In this document: positions 1-9,826 of the stretch, piece after piece
Position numbering within the stretch: position 1 is the first letter of the stretch
How the letters are laid out: every line of letters begins with the position of its first letter
From: Ferrovibrio sp964218355
Lineage (GTDB): Bacteria; Pseudomonadota; Alphaproteobacteria; Ferrovibrionales; Ferrovibrionaceae
Length of the DNA: 64,000 nt
Direction of reading: 5' to 3'
Assembly: GCF_964218355.1 (NCBI RefSeq)
Contig: NZ_CAXPMC010000013.1
Span: 51,139-115,138, forward strand
The notes under the pieces: model-generated
The model's input: only the letters and a program-made list of their open reading frames with translations
The model's database searches: none
What the model was told of the DNA's origin: nothing
Position numbers and translations under genes: made by a program

Positions 1-208
1 CCGAGTAAATCCAGTCGAGCACCTTCACGGTGACGACCTGCTCCTGGCCGATCACCAGGTAGAAAGCGACCCAGGACAGCACGGCCGCCAGACAGACCGA
101 GCCGGTGGTCAGCGCCATCGCCGCGGCATCGCCGATGCGACGGCCGCCAAGGCCGGCCAGGATCGCGGCCAGCAGCGGCAGGAAAACGATCAGATGGTAC
201 ATCGTCAT
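1..208 (-). CDS. nuoL: NADH-quinone oxidoreductase subunit L, N-terminal fragment
   Basis: Only the first 69 or so codons are inside the window; the rest lies beyond base 1. The translation starts MTMYHLIVFLPLLAAILAG and gives two hydrophobic helices, as in the antiporter-like proton-pumping subunit of complex I. The start at 208 (or two codons later, at 202) lies 9 bases after the nuoK stop, and nuoL is the expected next gene after nuoK. The identification rests on position and the N-terminal residues, because the diagnostic antiporter core is not visible. Confidence 0.88.
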   Translation of the reverse strand, partial: MTMYHLIVFLPLLAAILAGLGGRRIGDAAAMALTTGSVCLAAVLSWVAFYLVIGQEQVVTVKVLDWIYS

Positions 209-217
209 CGTGCCGCC

Positions 218-526
218 TCAGCCCTTCATCATGTTGATGTCTTCAACCGCGATGCTGCCACGGTTGCGGAAATAGACCACCAGGATGGCCAGACCGATCG
301 CCGCCTCGCCGGCCGCCACGGTCAGCACGAACAGCGCGAAAACCTGGCCGACCAGGTCATGCAGGTGGGTCGAAAACGCCACCAGGTTCAGGTTCACCGC
401 CAGCAGCATCAGTTCAACCGACATCAGGATGACGATGACGTTCTTGCGGTTGAGGAAGATGCCGAACACGCCCAGTGTGAACAGGATCGCGGCGACGGTC
501 AGGTAATGTCCGAGTCCGATGGTCAT
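218..526 (-). CDS. nuoK: NADH-quinone oxidoreductase subunit K
   Basis: Small membrane subunit of complex I (102 residues, the usual length is about 100). It contains three hydrophobic helices, and the middle one carries the conserved glutamate in the SVELMLLAVNLN segment that contributes to the proton pathway in this family. The start at 526 was chosen because it gives the standard N-terminus MTIGLGHYL; a longer reading would add residues that overlap nuoJ. It sits 19 bases after nuoJ in the nuo operon. Confidence 0.97.
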   Translation of the reverse strand: MTIGLGHYLTVAAILFTLGVFGIFLNRKNVIVILMSVELMLLAVNLNLVAFSTHLHDLVGQVFALFVLTVAAGEAAIGLAILVVYFRNRGSIAVEDINMMKG

Positions 527-545
527 GATCTGCGTCCCGATCCGT

Positions 546-1154
546 TCATATGCCCTGGTGGGGTTCGACCTTGCGCACCGCCACGGCATCCTCGCGGCGG
601 CGGCTGACCTGCTCGGCGATGCTCTGGCGCCGCACGCCCGGCCGCGACCGCAGGGTCAGCACGATGGCGCCGATCATGGCGACCAGCAGGATCAGCCCGG
701 CACCCTGGAACAGGTAGATATACTTCGTGTACAGCACCGCACCCAGGGCATGGGTATTGGTCACCTCGGCCGGCACCGGCGTGGTGGCCACCTGCTGCGC
801 TGCCGGGCTGATCACCCAGCCGCCCAGCACCAGCAGCAGCTCGATCAGCAGGATGAAACCGATCAGGCCGCCGATCGGCAGATACTGCAGGAAGCCCTGG
901 CGCAGTTCGACGAAGTTGATGTCCAGCATCATGACGACGAACAGGAACAGCACGGCGACGGCGCCGACATAGACGATCACCAGGATCATCGCCAGGAATT
1001 CCGCGCCCATCAGGACGAACAGTCCGGCCGCGTTGAAGAAGGCCAGGATCAGGAACAGCACGCTGTGCACCGGGTTGCGCGAGGCGGTCACCATGAAAGC
1101 CGAAGCCACGGTGATCGCCGCGAACAGGTAGAAGGCCAAGGCCTGGATAATCAT
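546..1154 (-). CDS. nuoJ: NADH-quinone oxidoreductase subunit J
   Basis: Membrane subunit of complex I, 202 residues with five predicted helices. The segment YVGAVAVLFLFVVMML near residue 65 is the characteristic NuoJ/ND6 helix. The start at 1154 gives MIIQALAFYLFAA, the usual beginning; upstream codons in frame would read back into nuoI. The C-terminal cytosolic tail is basic and ends in HQGI. The gene lies 25 bases after nuoI. Confidence 0.97.
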   Translation of the reverse strand: MIIQALAFYLFAAITVASAFMVTASRNPVHSVLFLILAFFNAAGLFVLMGAEFLAMILVIVYVGAVAVLFLFVVMMLDINFVELRQGFLQYLPIGGLIGFILLIELLLVLGGWVISPAAQQVATTPVPAEVTNTHALGAVLYTKYIYLFQGAGLILLVAMIGAIVLTLRSRPGVRRQSIAEQVSRRREDAVAVRKVEPHQGI

Positions 1155-1179
1155 CGTTAACCCCCTCGCCTGCGTGCGC

Positions 1180-1668
1180 TCAGCGATACGGCGCGTCGGC
1201 GGCGATGTTGCGCGAAATCTCGTATTCCCAGCGCTCGCCATTCGCCAGCAGCTTGTCCTTGTCGTAGAACAGCTCCTCGCGGGTTTCGGTGGCGAACTCG
1301 AAATTCGGCCCCTCGACGATGGCGTCCACCGGGCAGGCTTCCTGGCAGAAGCCGCAGTAGATGCACTTGGTCATGTCGATGTCGTAACGCGTGGTGCGGC
1401 GCGAGCCATCGTCGCGCGGTTCGGCCTCGATGGTGATCGCCTGGGCCGGGCAGATCGCCTCGCACAGCTTGCAGGCAATGCAGCGTTCCTCGCCGTTGGC
1501 GTAGCGGCGCAGCGCATGCTCGCCGCGGAAGCGCGGGCCGAGCGGACCCTTCTCGTACGGGTAATTCACCGTCGCCCGCTTCTTGAACATGTAGCTGAAG
1601 GTCAGGCCCAGTCCCTTCACCACTTCCCAGAGGAAGATCGTGCGGGCACCGCGATCGAGCAGAGCCAT
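1180..1668 (-). CDS. nuoI: NADH-quinone oxidoreductase subunit I (two [4Fe-4S] clusters)
   Basis: Peripheral-arm ferredoxin-like subunit of complex I, 162 residues, the normal alphaproteobacterial length. Two complete cysteine motifs are visible: C63, C66, C69, C73 and C102, C105, C108, C112, which bind clusters N6a and N6b in the family. These pass electrons from NuoG towards NuoB. It is separated from nuoH by only 3 bases. Confidence 0.98.
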   Translation of the reverse strand: MALLDRGARTIFLWEVVKGLGLTFSYMFKKRATVNYPYEKGPLGPRFRGEHALRRYANGEERCIACKLCEAICPAQAITIEAEPRDDGSRRTTRYDIDMTKCIYCGFCQEACPVDAIVEGPNFEFATETREELFYDKDKLLANGERWEYEISRNIAADAPYR

Positions 1669-1671
1669 GGC

Positions 1672-2703
1672 TTACACCCCTTTCGGCAGCAGGTCGAAGG
1701 CGATGAGAACGCCCGCGGTGGCCACCACCCAGAACAGTGAAAACGGCAGGAACACCTTCCAGCCCAGGCGCATCAGCTGGTCGTAGCGGTAGCGCGGCAC
1801 GGTGGCGCGCACCCAGATGAAGACGAACAGCAGCACGAAAATCTTCAGGCAGAACCAGATGACGCCCGGGATCCAGTTGAACGGCGCGACGTCGAAGGGC
1901 GGCAGCCAGCCCCCGAGGAACAGGATCGTGGTCATGCCCGACATCAGGATCATGTTCGCGTATTCGCCGAGGAAGAACAGGGCGAAGGTCATCGACGAAT
2001 ATTCGACCTGGTAACCGGCAACCAGTTCGGCTTCGGCTTCCGGCAGGTCGAAGGGATGCCGGTTGGTCTCGGCCAGCGCCGAGATGAAAAAGACGACGAA
2101 CATCGGGAACAGCGGCAGGGCGAACCACACCGTCTTCTGTGCCTCGACGATGGCACTCAGATTGAGCGAGCCGACGCAGAGCAGCACGGTGATGATCACG
2201 AAGCCCATCGAGACTTCATAGGACACCATCTGCGCCGAGGAGCGCAGCGCGCCGAGGAAGGCGTAGCGCGAATTCGACGACCAGCCGGCGATGATGATGC
2301 CGTAAACGCCCAGCGACGAGATGGCGAAGAGATACAGGATGCCGACATTGATGTTGGCGATCACCCAGCCCTCGCTGACCGGAATCACCGCCCAGGCGAT
2401 CAGCGCGAGAATGAAGGTGATGCAGGGAGCCGCCACGAACAGGAACTTGTTGGCGCCCGAAGGGATGATCGGCTCCTTGAAGATCAGCTTGACCGCATCC
2501 GCGAAGGGCTGCAGCAGGCCGAAGGGCCCGACCACATTGGGGCCCATGCGCAGCGACATCGCCGCCAGCACCTTGCGTTCCATCAGGGTGAGATACGCCA
2601 CCGCGATCAGCAGCGGCACCACCAGCAGCAGGATATGGACGAGGATCACCCCGCCCGGGAAGACGTAGCCCGTCCAGAGAATGTTCCAGAAACCGTCAGT
2701 CAT
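1672..2703 (-). CDS. nuoH: NADH-quinone oxidoreductase subunit H
   Basis: Membrane subunit of complex I (343 residues) that forms part of the quinone-binding chamber and links the peripheral and membrane arms. Visible family signatures include LMERKVLAAMSLRMGPN near residue 40 and ETNRHPFDLPEAEAELVAGY near residue 205. Eight hydrophobic helices are apparent. The start at 2703 (MTDGFWNIL) overlaps the end of nuoG by 8 bases, consistent with translational coupling; an earlier in-frame start would add nine arginine-rich residues not expected in this family. Confidence 0.98.
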   Translation of the reverse strand: MTDGFWNILWTGYVFPGGVILVHILLLVVPLLIAVAYLTLMERKVLAAMSLRMGPNVVGPFGLLQPFADAVKLIFKEPIIPSGANKFLFVAAPCITFILALIAWAVIPVSEGWVIANINVGILYLFAISSLGVYGIIIAGWSSNSRYAFLGALRSSAQMVSYEVSMGFVIITVLLCVGSLNLSAIVEAQKTVWFALPLFPMFVVFFISALAETNRHPFDLPEAEAELVAGYQVEYSSMTFALFFLGEYANMILMSGMTTILFLGGWLPPFDVAPFNWIPGVIWFCLKIFVLLFVFIWVRATVPRYRYDQLMRLGWKVFLPFSLFWVVATAGVLIAFDLLPKGV

Positions 2704-4762
2704 GGGTCCCCGTCTTCGGCAAGGCCGCACCCTTCGCGATGGCGGAGCACTCGGCCATCGTGGCCGAGGCGCGGGCGACCGGATTGGTCAGGTAGAAATC
2801 GGCCACCGGCGAGACGAACGGCGCATCGCCCGCCGTCCCTGCACTGCCGAAAGCCGCCCAGGCAGCCGGCGTGATCTGGTCGACGGCACCGAAATGCGGG
2901 GCGATCTCCAGCATGCGCCGGCGCAGCATGCCCAGGTTGTCATAGGGCAGCTTGTGGCCGACCGCTTCCGACAAGGCACGGATGATCGCCCAGTCGTCAC
3001 GCGCCTCGCCCGGCGGCGCCGCGGCGCGGCGTCCCAGCTGGACCCGCCCCTCGGTATTCAGCCAGGTGGCATCCTTCTCGGTATAGGCGGCACCCGGCAG
3101 GATGACGTCGGCACGTTTCGCGCCGGCATCGCCATGGCTGCCCTGGTAGATCACGAAAGCAGAGCCGAGTTTCGCGGTGTCGATCTCGTCGGCCCCCAGC
3201 AGGTACACCGCCTTGATGTCGCCGGCCTGCGCGCCGGCGAGGATACCGGCCACATCCTTTCCACCCTGACCCGGCACGAAGCCAAGATCCAGTCCGCCGA
3301 CGCGGGCGGCAGCCGTGTGCAGCATGTTGAAGCCGTTCCAGCCATCCTTCACCAGGCCGCAGCCATCCGCGATCTGCCTGGCCAGCGCCAGCACGGCGGC
3401 GCCATCGGCACGGGCAATCGCGCCCTGACCGAGAATCAGCATCGGCTTCTGCGCTGCCTTCAGCACACCGGCAAAGGCGTTACGGCCCTCGGCGATCTCC
3501 TTCAGCGTCGCGGCGCCGGCGCCGAGATAATCGTATTTGTAGGTCAGCGCCGGCTGGTCGGCGCCGATCAGGGCGATCTTCACCTTGCCGGTCAGGAAGC
3601 GCCGGCGGATACGGGCGTTGATCAGCGCGGCCTCGCGCCGCGGATTGCTGCCGACGATCAGGATGGCATCGGCCTCGTCGATTCCGGCAATGGTGCTGTT
3701 GAACAGCCAGCCGGCACGGGCGGCCGGGTCGATCTGCGCGCCATCCTGGCGGCAGTCGAGGCTGGCCGAGCCCAGCTTGCCCATCAGGTCCTTCAGCGCG
3801 GTCATGCTCTCGGCGCAGACCATGTCGCCGGCAATTGCCGCGATCTGGCTGCCCTGCAGGCCCTTCAGTCCGGCCGCAACCGCGGCAAAGGCCTCGCCCC
3901 AGCTGGCTTCCTGCAGCCTGCCGTCCCGGCGCACATAGGGCCGGTCGAGGCGGCGTGCCTTCAGGCCGTCATAGGCAAAGCGGCTCTTGTCGGAGAGCCA
4001 TTCCTCGTTCACGTCCTCGTTGACGCGCGGCAGGATGCGCATCACCTCGCGGCCGCGCACATCGACACGGATATTCGCGCCGACCGCATCCATCGCATCG
4101 ATGCTCTCGGTCTTGCGCAGCTCCCACGAGCGCGCGGTGAAGGCGTATGGCTTCGAGGTCAGCGCCCCGACCGGGCAGAGATCGATGACATTGCCCGACA
4201 GTTCGGAGGTCATCGCCTGCTCGAGATAGGTGGTGATCTGCATGTCCTCGCCGCGGCCGATGGCGCCGAGTTCCGGCACGCCGGCCACTTCCTGGGCGAA
4301 GCGGACGCAGCGCGTGCAGTGGATGCAGCGGGTCATCACCGTCTCGACCAGCGGCCCCATATACTTGTCCTTGACCGCGCGCTTGTTCTCGTCATAGCGC
4401 GACGAGCCGCGGCCATAGCCCATGGCCTGATCCTGCAGGTCGCATTCGCCGCCCTGGTCGCAGATCGGGCAGTCGAGCGGATGGTTGATCAGCAGGAATT
4501 CCATCACGCCTTCGCGGGCTTTCTTCACCAGCGGGGTGTCGGTCTTGATCACCATGTTGTCGGCGGCCGGCATCGCGCAGGAGGCGATCGGCTTCGGCGC
4601 CTTCTCCTGCTCGACCAGGCACATGCGGCAATTGCCGGCAATGCTGAGGCGCTCGTGATAGCAGAAGCGCGGGATTTCCTTGCCGGCGGCCTCGCAGGCC
4701 TGCAGCACGGTGGTGCCCGGCTCGACCGTCACCTGGATCCCGTCAATGGTCAACGTCGGCAT
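2696..4762 (-). CDS. nuoG: NADH-quinone oxidoreductase subunit G (iron-sulfur)
   Basis: Large iron-sulfur subunit of complex I, 688 residues, the mitochondrial/alphaproteobacterial length rather than the roughly 900 residues of the enteric form. The N-terminal 2Fe-2S domain has C34, C45 and C48 (FCYHERLSIAGNCRMC). Next come the cluster N5/N4 motifs HPLDCPICDQGGECDLQ and RCIHCTRCVRF, then a molybdopterin-oxidoreductase-like domain that has lost its cofactor in this family. The start at 4762 (MPTLTIDG) is the normal one. It follows nuoF by 33 bases. Confidence 0.98.
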   Translation of the reverse strand: MPTLTIDGIQVTVEPGTTVLQACEAAGKEIPRFCYHERLSIAGNCRMCLVEQEKAPKPIASCAMPAADNMVIKTDTPLVKKAREGVMEFLLINHPLDCPICDQGGECDLQDQAMGYGRGSSRYDENKRAVKDKYMGPLVETVMTRCIHCTRCVRFAQEVAGVPELGAIGRGEDMQITTYLEQAMTSELSGNVIDLCPVGALTSKPYAFTARSWELRKTESIDAMDAVGANIRVDVRGREVMRILPRVNEDVNEEWLSDKSRFAYDGLKARRLDRPYVRRDGRLQEASWGEAFAAVAAGLKGLQGSQIAAIAGDMVCAESMTALKDLMGKLGSASLDCRQDGAQIDPAARAGWLFNSTIAGIDEADAILIVGSNPRREAALINARIRRRFLTGKVKIALIGADQPALTYKYDYLGAGAATLKEIAEGRNAFAGVLKAAQKPMLILGQGAIARADGAAVLALARQIADGCGLVKDGWNGFNMLHTAAARVGGLDLGFVPGQGGKDVAGILAGAQAGDIKAVYLLGADEIDTAKLGSAFVIYQGSHGDAGAKRADVILPGAAYTEKDATWLNTEGRVQLGRRAAAPPGEARDDWAIIRALSEAVGHKLPYDNLGMLRRRMLEIAPHFGAVDQITPAAWAAFGSAGTAGDAPFVSPVADFYLTNPVARASATMAECSAIAKGAALPKTGTHD

Positions 4763-4795
4763 GCGCTACCCTTCCCGCCTACACTCAGTCCGCCG

Positions 4796-6094
<1,299 letters not shown>

Positions 6095-6109
6095 GGGGCT
6101 GGCTCCGCC

Positions 6110-6742
6110 TCAGTCGTCGCTGCCGCCGCCGGCGGCCGCGAAAGTGGTCAGGGTGGTGACGCCGCCCTTGGGCTCGGACGACAGCCGGCCGTTCTGCGGA
6201 CCCGGCTTCGGCGTCTCGCCGCGCTTCAGCGCTTCGAGAATCCGGCCGGTGCTTTCCTCGTCGAGGTCCTCGTAGAAATCATCGCCCAGCTGCAGCATCG
6301 GCGCATTCACGCAGGCGCCGAGGCATTCCACCTCGATCACGGTGAACTGGCCGTCGGCCGTGGTTTCGCCCGGACCGACGCCAAGATGCTTTTTGCAGGC
6401 CGACAGCACCTTGTCGGAACCGCGCAGCCAGCAGGGCGTCGTCGTGCAGACCTGCACGAAATGCTTACCCACCGGGGCGAGGTTGTACATCGTGTAGAAG
6501 CTGGCCACTTCCAGCACGCGGATCGGCGCCATGCCGAGCAGCTCGGCAATGTGGCGGATCGCCGCCTGCGGCACCCAGTTGTCGTGCTGGCGCTGCGCAA
6601 TGTCGAGCAGCGGCATCACCGCGCTCTGCTGGCGGCCTTCCGGATACTTGGCGATATGCTGCTTTGCCAGCGCCATGTTCTCCGGCGTGAAGCTGAAGCT
6701 GGCAGGCTGCAGCTCCGGGGGCGCGATATGGACGCCACTCAT
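6110..6742 (-). CDS. nuoE: NADH-quinone oxidoreductase subunit E (2Fe-2S)
   Basis: Thioredoxin-fold 2Fe-2S subunit of complex I, 210 residues. The four cluster ligands are C99 and C104 (VCTTTPCWLRG) and C140 and C144 (ECLGACVNAP). The C-terminal tail after residue 180 is proline- and glycine-rich, as in alphaproteobacterial homologues. The ATG overlaps the nuoD stop by 4 bases (ATGA), indicating translational coupling. Confidence 0.98.
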   Translation of the reverse strand: MSGVHIAPPELQPASFSFTPENMALAKQHIAKYPEGRQQSAVMPLLDIAQRQHDNWVPQAAIRHIAELLGMAPIRVLEVASFYTMYNLAPVGKHFVQVCTTTPCWLRGSDKVLSACKKHLGVGPGETTADGQFTVIEVECLGACVNAPMLQLGDDFYEDLDEESTGRILEALKRGETPKPGPQNGRLSSEPKGGVTTLTTFAAAGGGSDD

Positions 6743-7917
6743 CGGTCGATCTCCCCGAACACGATATCCATGTTGCCGACGATGGAAACGGCATCGGCCA
6801 GCATGTGTCCCTTCGACAGGAAATCGGTGGCCTGCAGATGCGGGAAACCCGGGGCGCGGATGCGGCAGCGATACGGCTTGTTGGAACCGTCCGACACCAG
6901 GTAGACGCCGAACTCGCCCTTCGGTGCCTCGACGGCGGCATAGGCCTCGCCTTCCGGCACGTGATAGCCCTCGGTGTAGAGCTTGAAATGGTGGATCAGC
7001 GCTTCCATCGAACGCTTCATCTCGCCGCGCTTGGGCGGCACCACCTTGCGATCGTCGGAGGCGATGGGTCCGCCGGGCAGCGTCTCGATCACCTGGCGGA
7101 CGATGCGGGCAGACTGCCGCATTTCCTCGATGCGGCAGAGATAACGGTCGAAGCAGTCGCCGTTCTTGCCGACAGGGATGTCGAAATCGTACTTCTCGTA
7201 GCCGTCATAGGGCTGAGCCTTGCGCAGGTCCCAGGCAACGCCCGAGCCACGCAGCATGACGCCGGAGAAACCCCAGTCCATCGCGTCCTTGTCGCTGATC
7301 ACGCCGATATCGACGTTGCGCTGGCGATAGATGCGGTTCTCGGTCAGCAGGCCCTCGATGTCGTCGATCACCTTGAGCATGCGGTCGAGATACTTGTAGA
7401 TGTCCTCGGCCATGCCCTTGGGCATGTCCTGGTGCACGCCGCCGGGCCGGAAATAGGCGGCATGCATGCGGGCGCCGGAAACGCCCTCGTAGAATTCCAT
7501 CAGCTTCTCGCGCTCCTCGAAACCCCACAGGGCCGGCGTCATGGCGCCGCAGTCGAGGGCATGGGTGGTCACGTTCAGCAGATGGTTGAGCAGGCGGCCG
7601 ATCTCGGCAAACAGCACGCGCACCGCCTGGCCGCGCGCCGGTACTTCCAGGCCCAGCAGCCGCTCGGTGGCCAGTGCAAAGGCATGCTCCTGGTTCATCG
7701 GCGCGACATAGTCGAGCCGGTCGAAATACGGCACGGCCTGCAGGTAGGTCTTGTGCTCGATCAGCTTCTCGGTGCCGCGATGCAGCAGGCCGATATGCGG
7801 ATCGCAGCGTTCGACGATCTCGCCGTCCAGCTCCATCACCAGGCGCAGCACACCGTGGGCCGCCGGATGCTGCGGCCCGAAATTCACCATGTAATTGGCG
7901 ATCGTGACTTCGGCCAT
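6739..7917 (-). CDS. nuoD: NADH-quinone oxidoreductase subunit D (49-kDa type)
   Basis: Quinone-site subunit of complex I (392 residues), related to the large subunit of NiFe hydrogenases but without the metal ligands. The N-terminal signature NFGPQHPAAHGVLRLVMELDG is present, as is the conserved MTPALWGFEEREKLMEFYE stretch. NuoD is encoded separately from NuoC here, unlike the fused NuoCD of enterics; this supports an alphaproteobacterial origin. The start MAEVTIANY at 7917 leaves a single base between it and the nuoC stop. Confidence 0.98.
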   Translation of the reverse strand: MAEVTIANYMVNFGPQHPAAHGVLRLVMELDGEIVERCDPHIGLLHRGTEKLIEHKTYLQAVPYFDRLDYVAPMNQEHAFALATERLLGLEVPARGQAVRVLFAEIGRLLNHLLNVTTHALDCGAMTPALWGFEEREKLMEFYEGVSGARMHAAYFRPGGVHQDMPKGMAEDIYKYLDRMLKVIDDIEGLLTENRIYRQRNVDIGVISDKDAMDWGFSGVMLRGSGVAWDLRKAQPYDGYEKYDFDIPVGKNGDCFDRYLCRIEEMRQSARIVRQVIETLPGGPIASDDRKVVPPKRGEMKRSMEALIHHFKLYTEGYHVPEGEAYAAVEAPKGEFGVYLVSDGSNKPYRCRIRAPGFPHLQATDFLSKGHMLADAVSIVGNMDIVFGEIDR

Positions 7918-7918
7918 T

Positions 7919-8560
7919 CTACTTGGCTCCCTCGTCCGCCTTCTCGTCGCCCGGCAGCACATACTGGGCGCCTTCCCACGGGCTCATGAAATCGAAGCGC
8001 CGGAATTCCTGCTGCAGCTGCACGGGTTCGTAGACCACGCGCTTCTGCTCCTCGTCGTAGCGCACCTCGACATAACCGGTCAGCGGGAAGTCCTTGCGCA
8101 GGGCATGCCCCTCGAAACCGTAATCCGACAGGATGCGGCGCAGGTCCGGATGGCCGGAGAACATCACGCCGTACATGTCCCAGACTTCGCGCTCGAACCA
8201 GCCCGCGGACGAGAACACGCCGGTCACCGACGGCACCGGGGTTTCCTCGTCGGTCTGCACCTTCACGCGGATGCGCTGGTTCAGCTTCATGCTGAGCAGA
8301 TGATAGACCACGTCGAAGCGTTTCGGCCGCTCCGGCCAGTCGACACCCAGCACATCGACCAGGATGGTGAACTGGCAGTTGCCGTCGTCGCGCAGGAAAG
8401 TCAGCAGCTTGACGATGCGGTCGGCCAGCGCCGAGACGGTCAGCTCGCCATGGGCAATCGACCAGTCGAGCACATCGTTGGGCAGGCTGGCGGCGACATG
8501 TTCGCCCAGATCCCGCAATGCCTGTTCCTGTTCGCGCAGGATCGCCTTGCTGTCGGTCAT
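7919..8560 (-). CDS. nuoC: NADH-quinone oxidoreductase subunit C (30-kDa type)
   Basis: Peripheral-arm subunit of complex I, 213 residues. The family signature EREVWDMYGVMFSGHPDLRR is clear near residue 130, followed by the conserved LRKDFPLTGYVEVRYD. The start at 8560 (MTDSKAILREQEQ) was chosen because longer readings run into nuoB. It lies 10 bases after the nuoB stop. Confidence 0.97.
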   Translation of the reverse strand: MTDSKAILREQEQALRDLGEHVAASLPNDVLDWSIAHGELTVSALADRIVKLLTFLRDDGNCQFTILVDVLGVDWPERPKRFDVVYHLLSMKLNQRIRVKVQTDEETPVPSVTGVFSSAGWFEREVWDMYGVMFSGHPDLRRILSDYGFEGHALRKDFPLTGYVEVRYDEEQKRVVYEPVQLQQEFRRFDFMSPWEGAQYVLPGDEKADEGAK

Positions 8561-8570
8561 CGGCGCGTCC

Positions 8571-9134
8571 TCAGCGGGCAATGGTGCCGGTGCGACGGAT
8601 TTTCTTCTGCAGCTGCAGAAGACCGTAGACCAGCGCCTCGGCGGTCGGCGGGCAGCCCGGCACGTAGACGTCGACCGGCACGATGCGGTCGCAGCCGCGC
8701 ACCACCGAATAGGAATAGTGATAGTAGCCGCCGCCATTGGCGCAGCTGCCCATCGAGATGACATAGCGCGGCTCGGCCATCTGGTCGTACAGCTTGCGCA
8801 GGGCCGGCGCCATCTTGTTGGTCAGGGTGCCGGCCACGATCATGACGTCGGACTGGCGCGGCGAGGCCCGCGGCATCGCCCCGAACCGGTCGAGATCGTA
8901 GCGCGCCATGTAGGCGTGGATCATCTCGACGCCGCAGCAGGCCAGGCCGAAGGTCATCGGCCACAGCGAGCCGGTGCGGGCCCAGTTGGCCAGCTTGTCG
9001 AGCGAGGAGATCACCACGCCCTTGTCGGCCAGTTCGTCCGACAGGTCCTTGAAGAAGGCATCCTGCGAGGCGCCGGAGGCCTGGCTGTCCCGGCTGGCCG
9101 GCACCTTGTCGGTATTGTTCATTGCGCTGCTCAT
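8571..9134 (-). CDS. nuoB: NADH-quinone oxidoreductase subunit B (cluster N2)
   Basis: Complex I subunit holding the last iron-sulfur cluster, N2, which reduces quinone. The adjacent-cysteine motif LACCGVEMIHAY, the MGSCANGGGYYHYSYSVV loop and the VPGCPPTAEALVYG motif supply the four ligands. Several starts are possible; 9134 (MSSAMNNTDK) is preferred because it forms an ATGA overlap with the nuoA stop. It gives 187 residues with a roughly 30-residue serine/alanine-rich extension before the conserved fold. Confidence 0.97.
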   Translation of the reverse strand: MSSAMNNTDKVPASRDSQASGASQDAFFKDLSDELADKGVVISSLDKLANWARTGSLWPMTFGLACCGVEMIHAYMARYDLDRFGAMPRASPRQSDVMIVAGTLTNKMAPALRKLYDQMAEPRYVISMGSCANGGGYYHYSYSVVRGCDRIVPVDVYVPGCPPTAEALVYGLLQLQKKIRRTGTIAR

Positions 9135-9502
9135 TCCCATTCCAGCGCCCCCTTCTTCCACTCGTAGATGAAGCCGACGGTCAGCACGCCCAGGAAGATC
9201 ATCATCGACCAGAAGCCGAAGGCGCCGATTTCGCCCAGCGAGATGGCCCAGGGGAACAGGAAGGCGACCTCAAGGTCGAAGATGATGAAAAGGATGGCCA
9301 CGAGGTAGAAGCGGACATCGAACTGCTTGCGCGAGTCGCCGAAAGGCTCGAATCCGCACTCGTAGGTCGAATTCTTCTCGGGGTCCGGGTTGACCTTGGC
9401 GGCCACGAAGGGCAGCAGGGCCAGAACGGCAGCCAGCACGATGGCAAGGCCAAGGAACAGCAGGATCGGCAGATATTCCCGTAGCAGGGCGTCCACGGTC
9501 AT
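9131..9502 (-). CDS. nuoA: NADH-quinone oxidoreductase subunit A
   Basis: First gene of the nuo operon; 123-residue membrane subunit with three helices. The signature YECGFEPFGDSRKQFDVRFYL in the cytosolic loop contains the conserved cysteine that moves during complex I turnover in homologues. The ATG at 9502 is preceded by a purine-rich stretch reading GGAGGGGA on the coding strand, a strong ribosome binding site. Confidence 0.98.
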   Translation of the reverse strand: MTVDALLREYLPILLFLGLAIVLAAVLALLPFVAAKVNPDPEKNSTYECGFEPFGDSRKQFDVRFYLVAILFIIFDLEVAFLFPWAISLGEIGAFGFWSMMIFLGVLTVGFIYEWKKGALEWE

Positions 9503-9560
9503 TCCCCTCCGAAAAACGCGTTATGCCCGGACGGGTCCCACCCTGCCCGAGGTCGAGGCT

Positions 9561-9589
9561 GTTCTAGCCGTTTATTTGCCGCGCCGCAA
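9561..9589 (-). promoter_or_regulatory. Candidate sigma-70-type promoter for the nuo operon
   Basis: On the minus strand TTGCGG (9589-9584) is followed after 17 bases by TAGAAC (9566-9561), about 60 bases before the nuoA start. The 324-base gap from 9503 to 9826 contains nothing else I can recognise; it has A/T-rich patches near 9570 and 9640 in otherwise GC-rich DNA. The elements are only moderate matches to consensus. Confidence 0.35.
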
Positions 9590-9826
9590 CACGCTCCGCC
9601 GGGCAAAAATCCGGCGCAAGTTGCAGAGGCAGAAACGATTTTTTATGTCACCGCAGTATACGGACCATGCTGCCGCCCGGCGCGGCGCGAATCAGGGCCG
9701 GCTGTTGTCGCCAGGCAGCGCCACCGGTGGTCTTGCCGGGCCGTCGCCGGTAGTATCCGCAGCAGGGGGCCGGCGCGTCTGCAGCCGGACAGCTGTTCGT
9801 GGCTTTTCCTGGGGGTGCCGGTGACC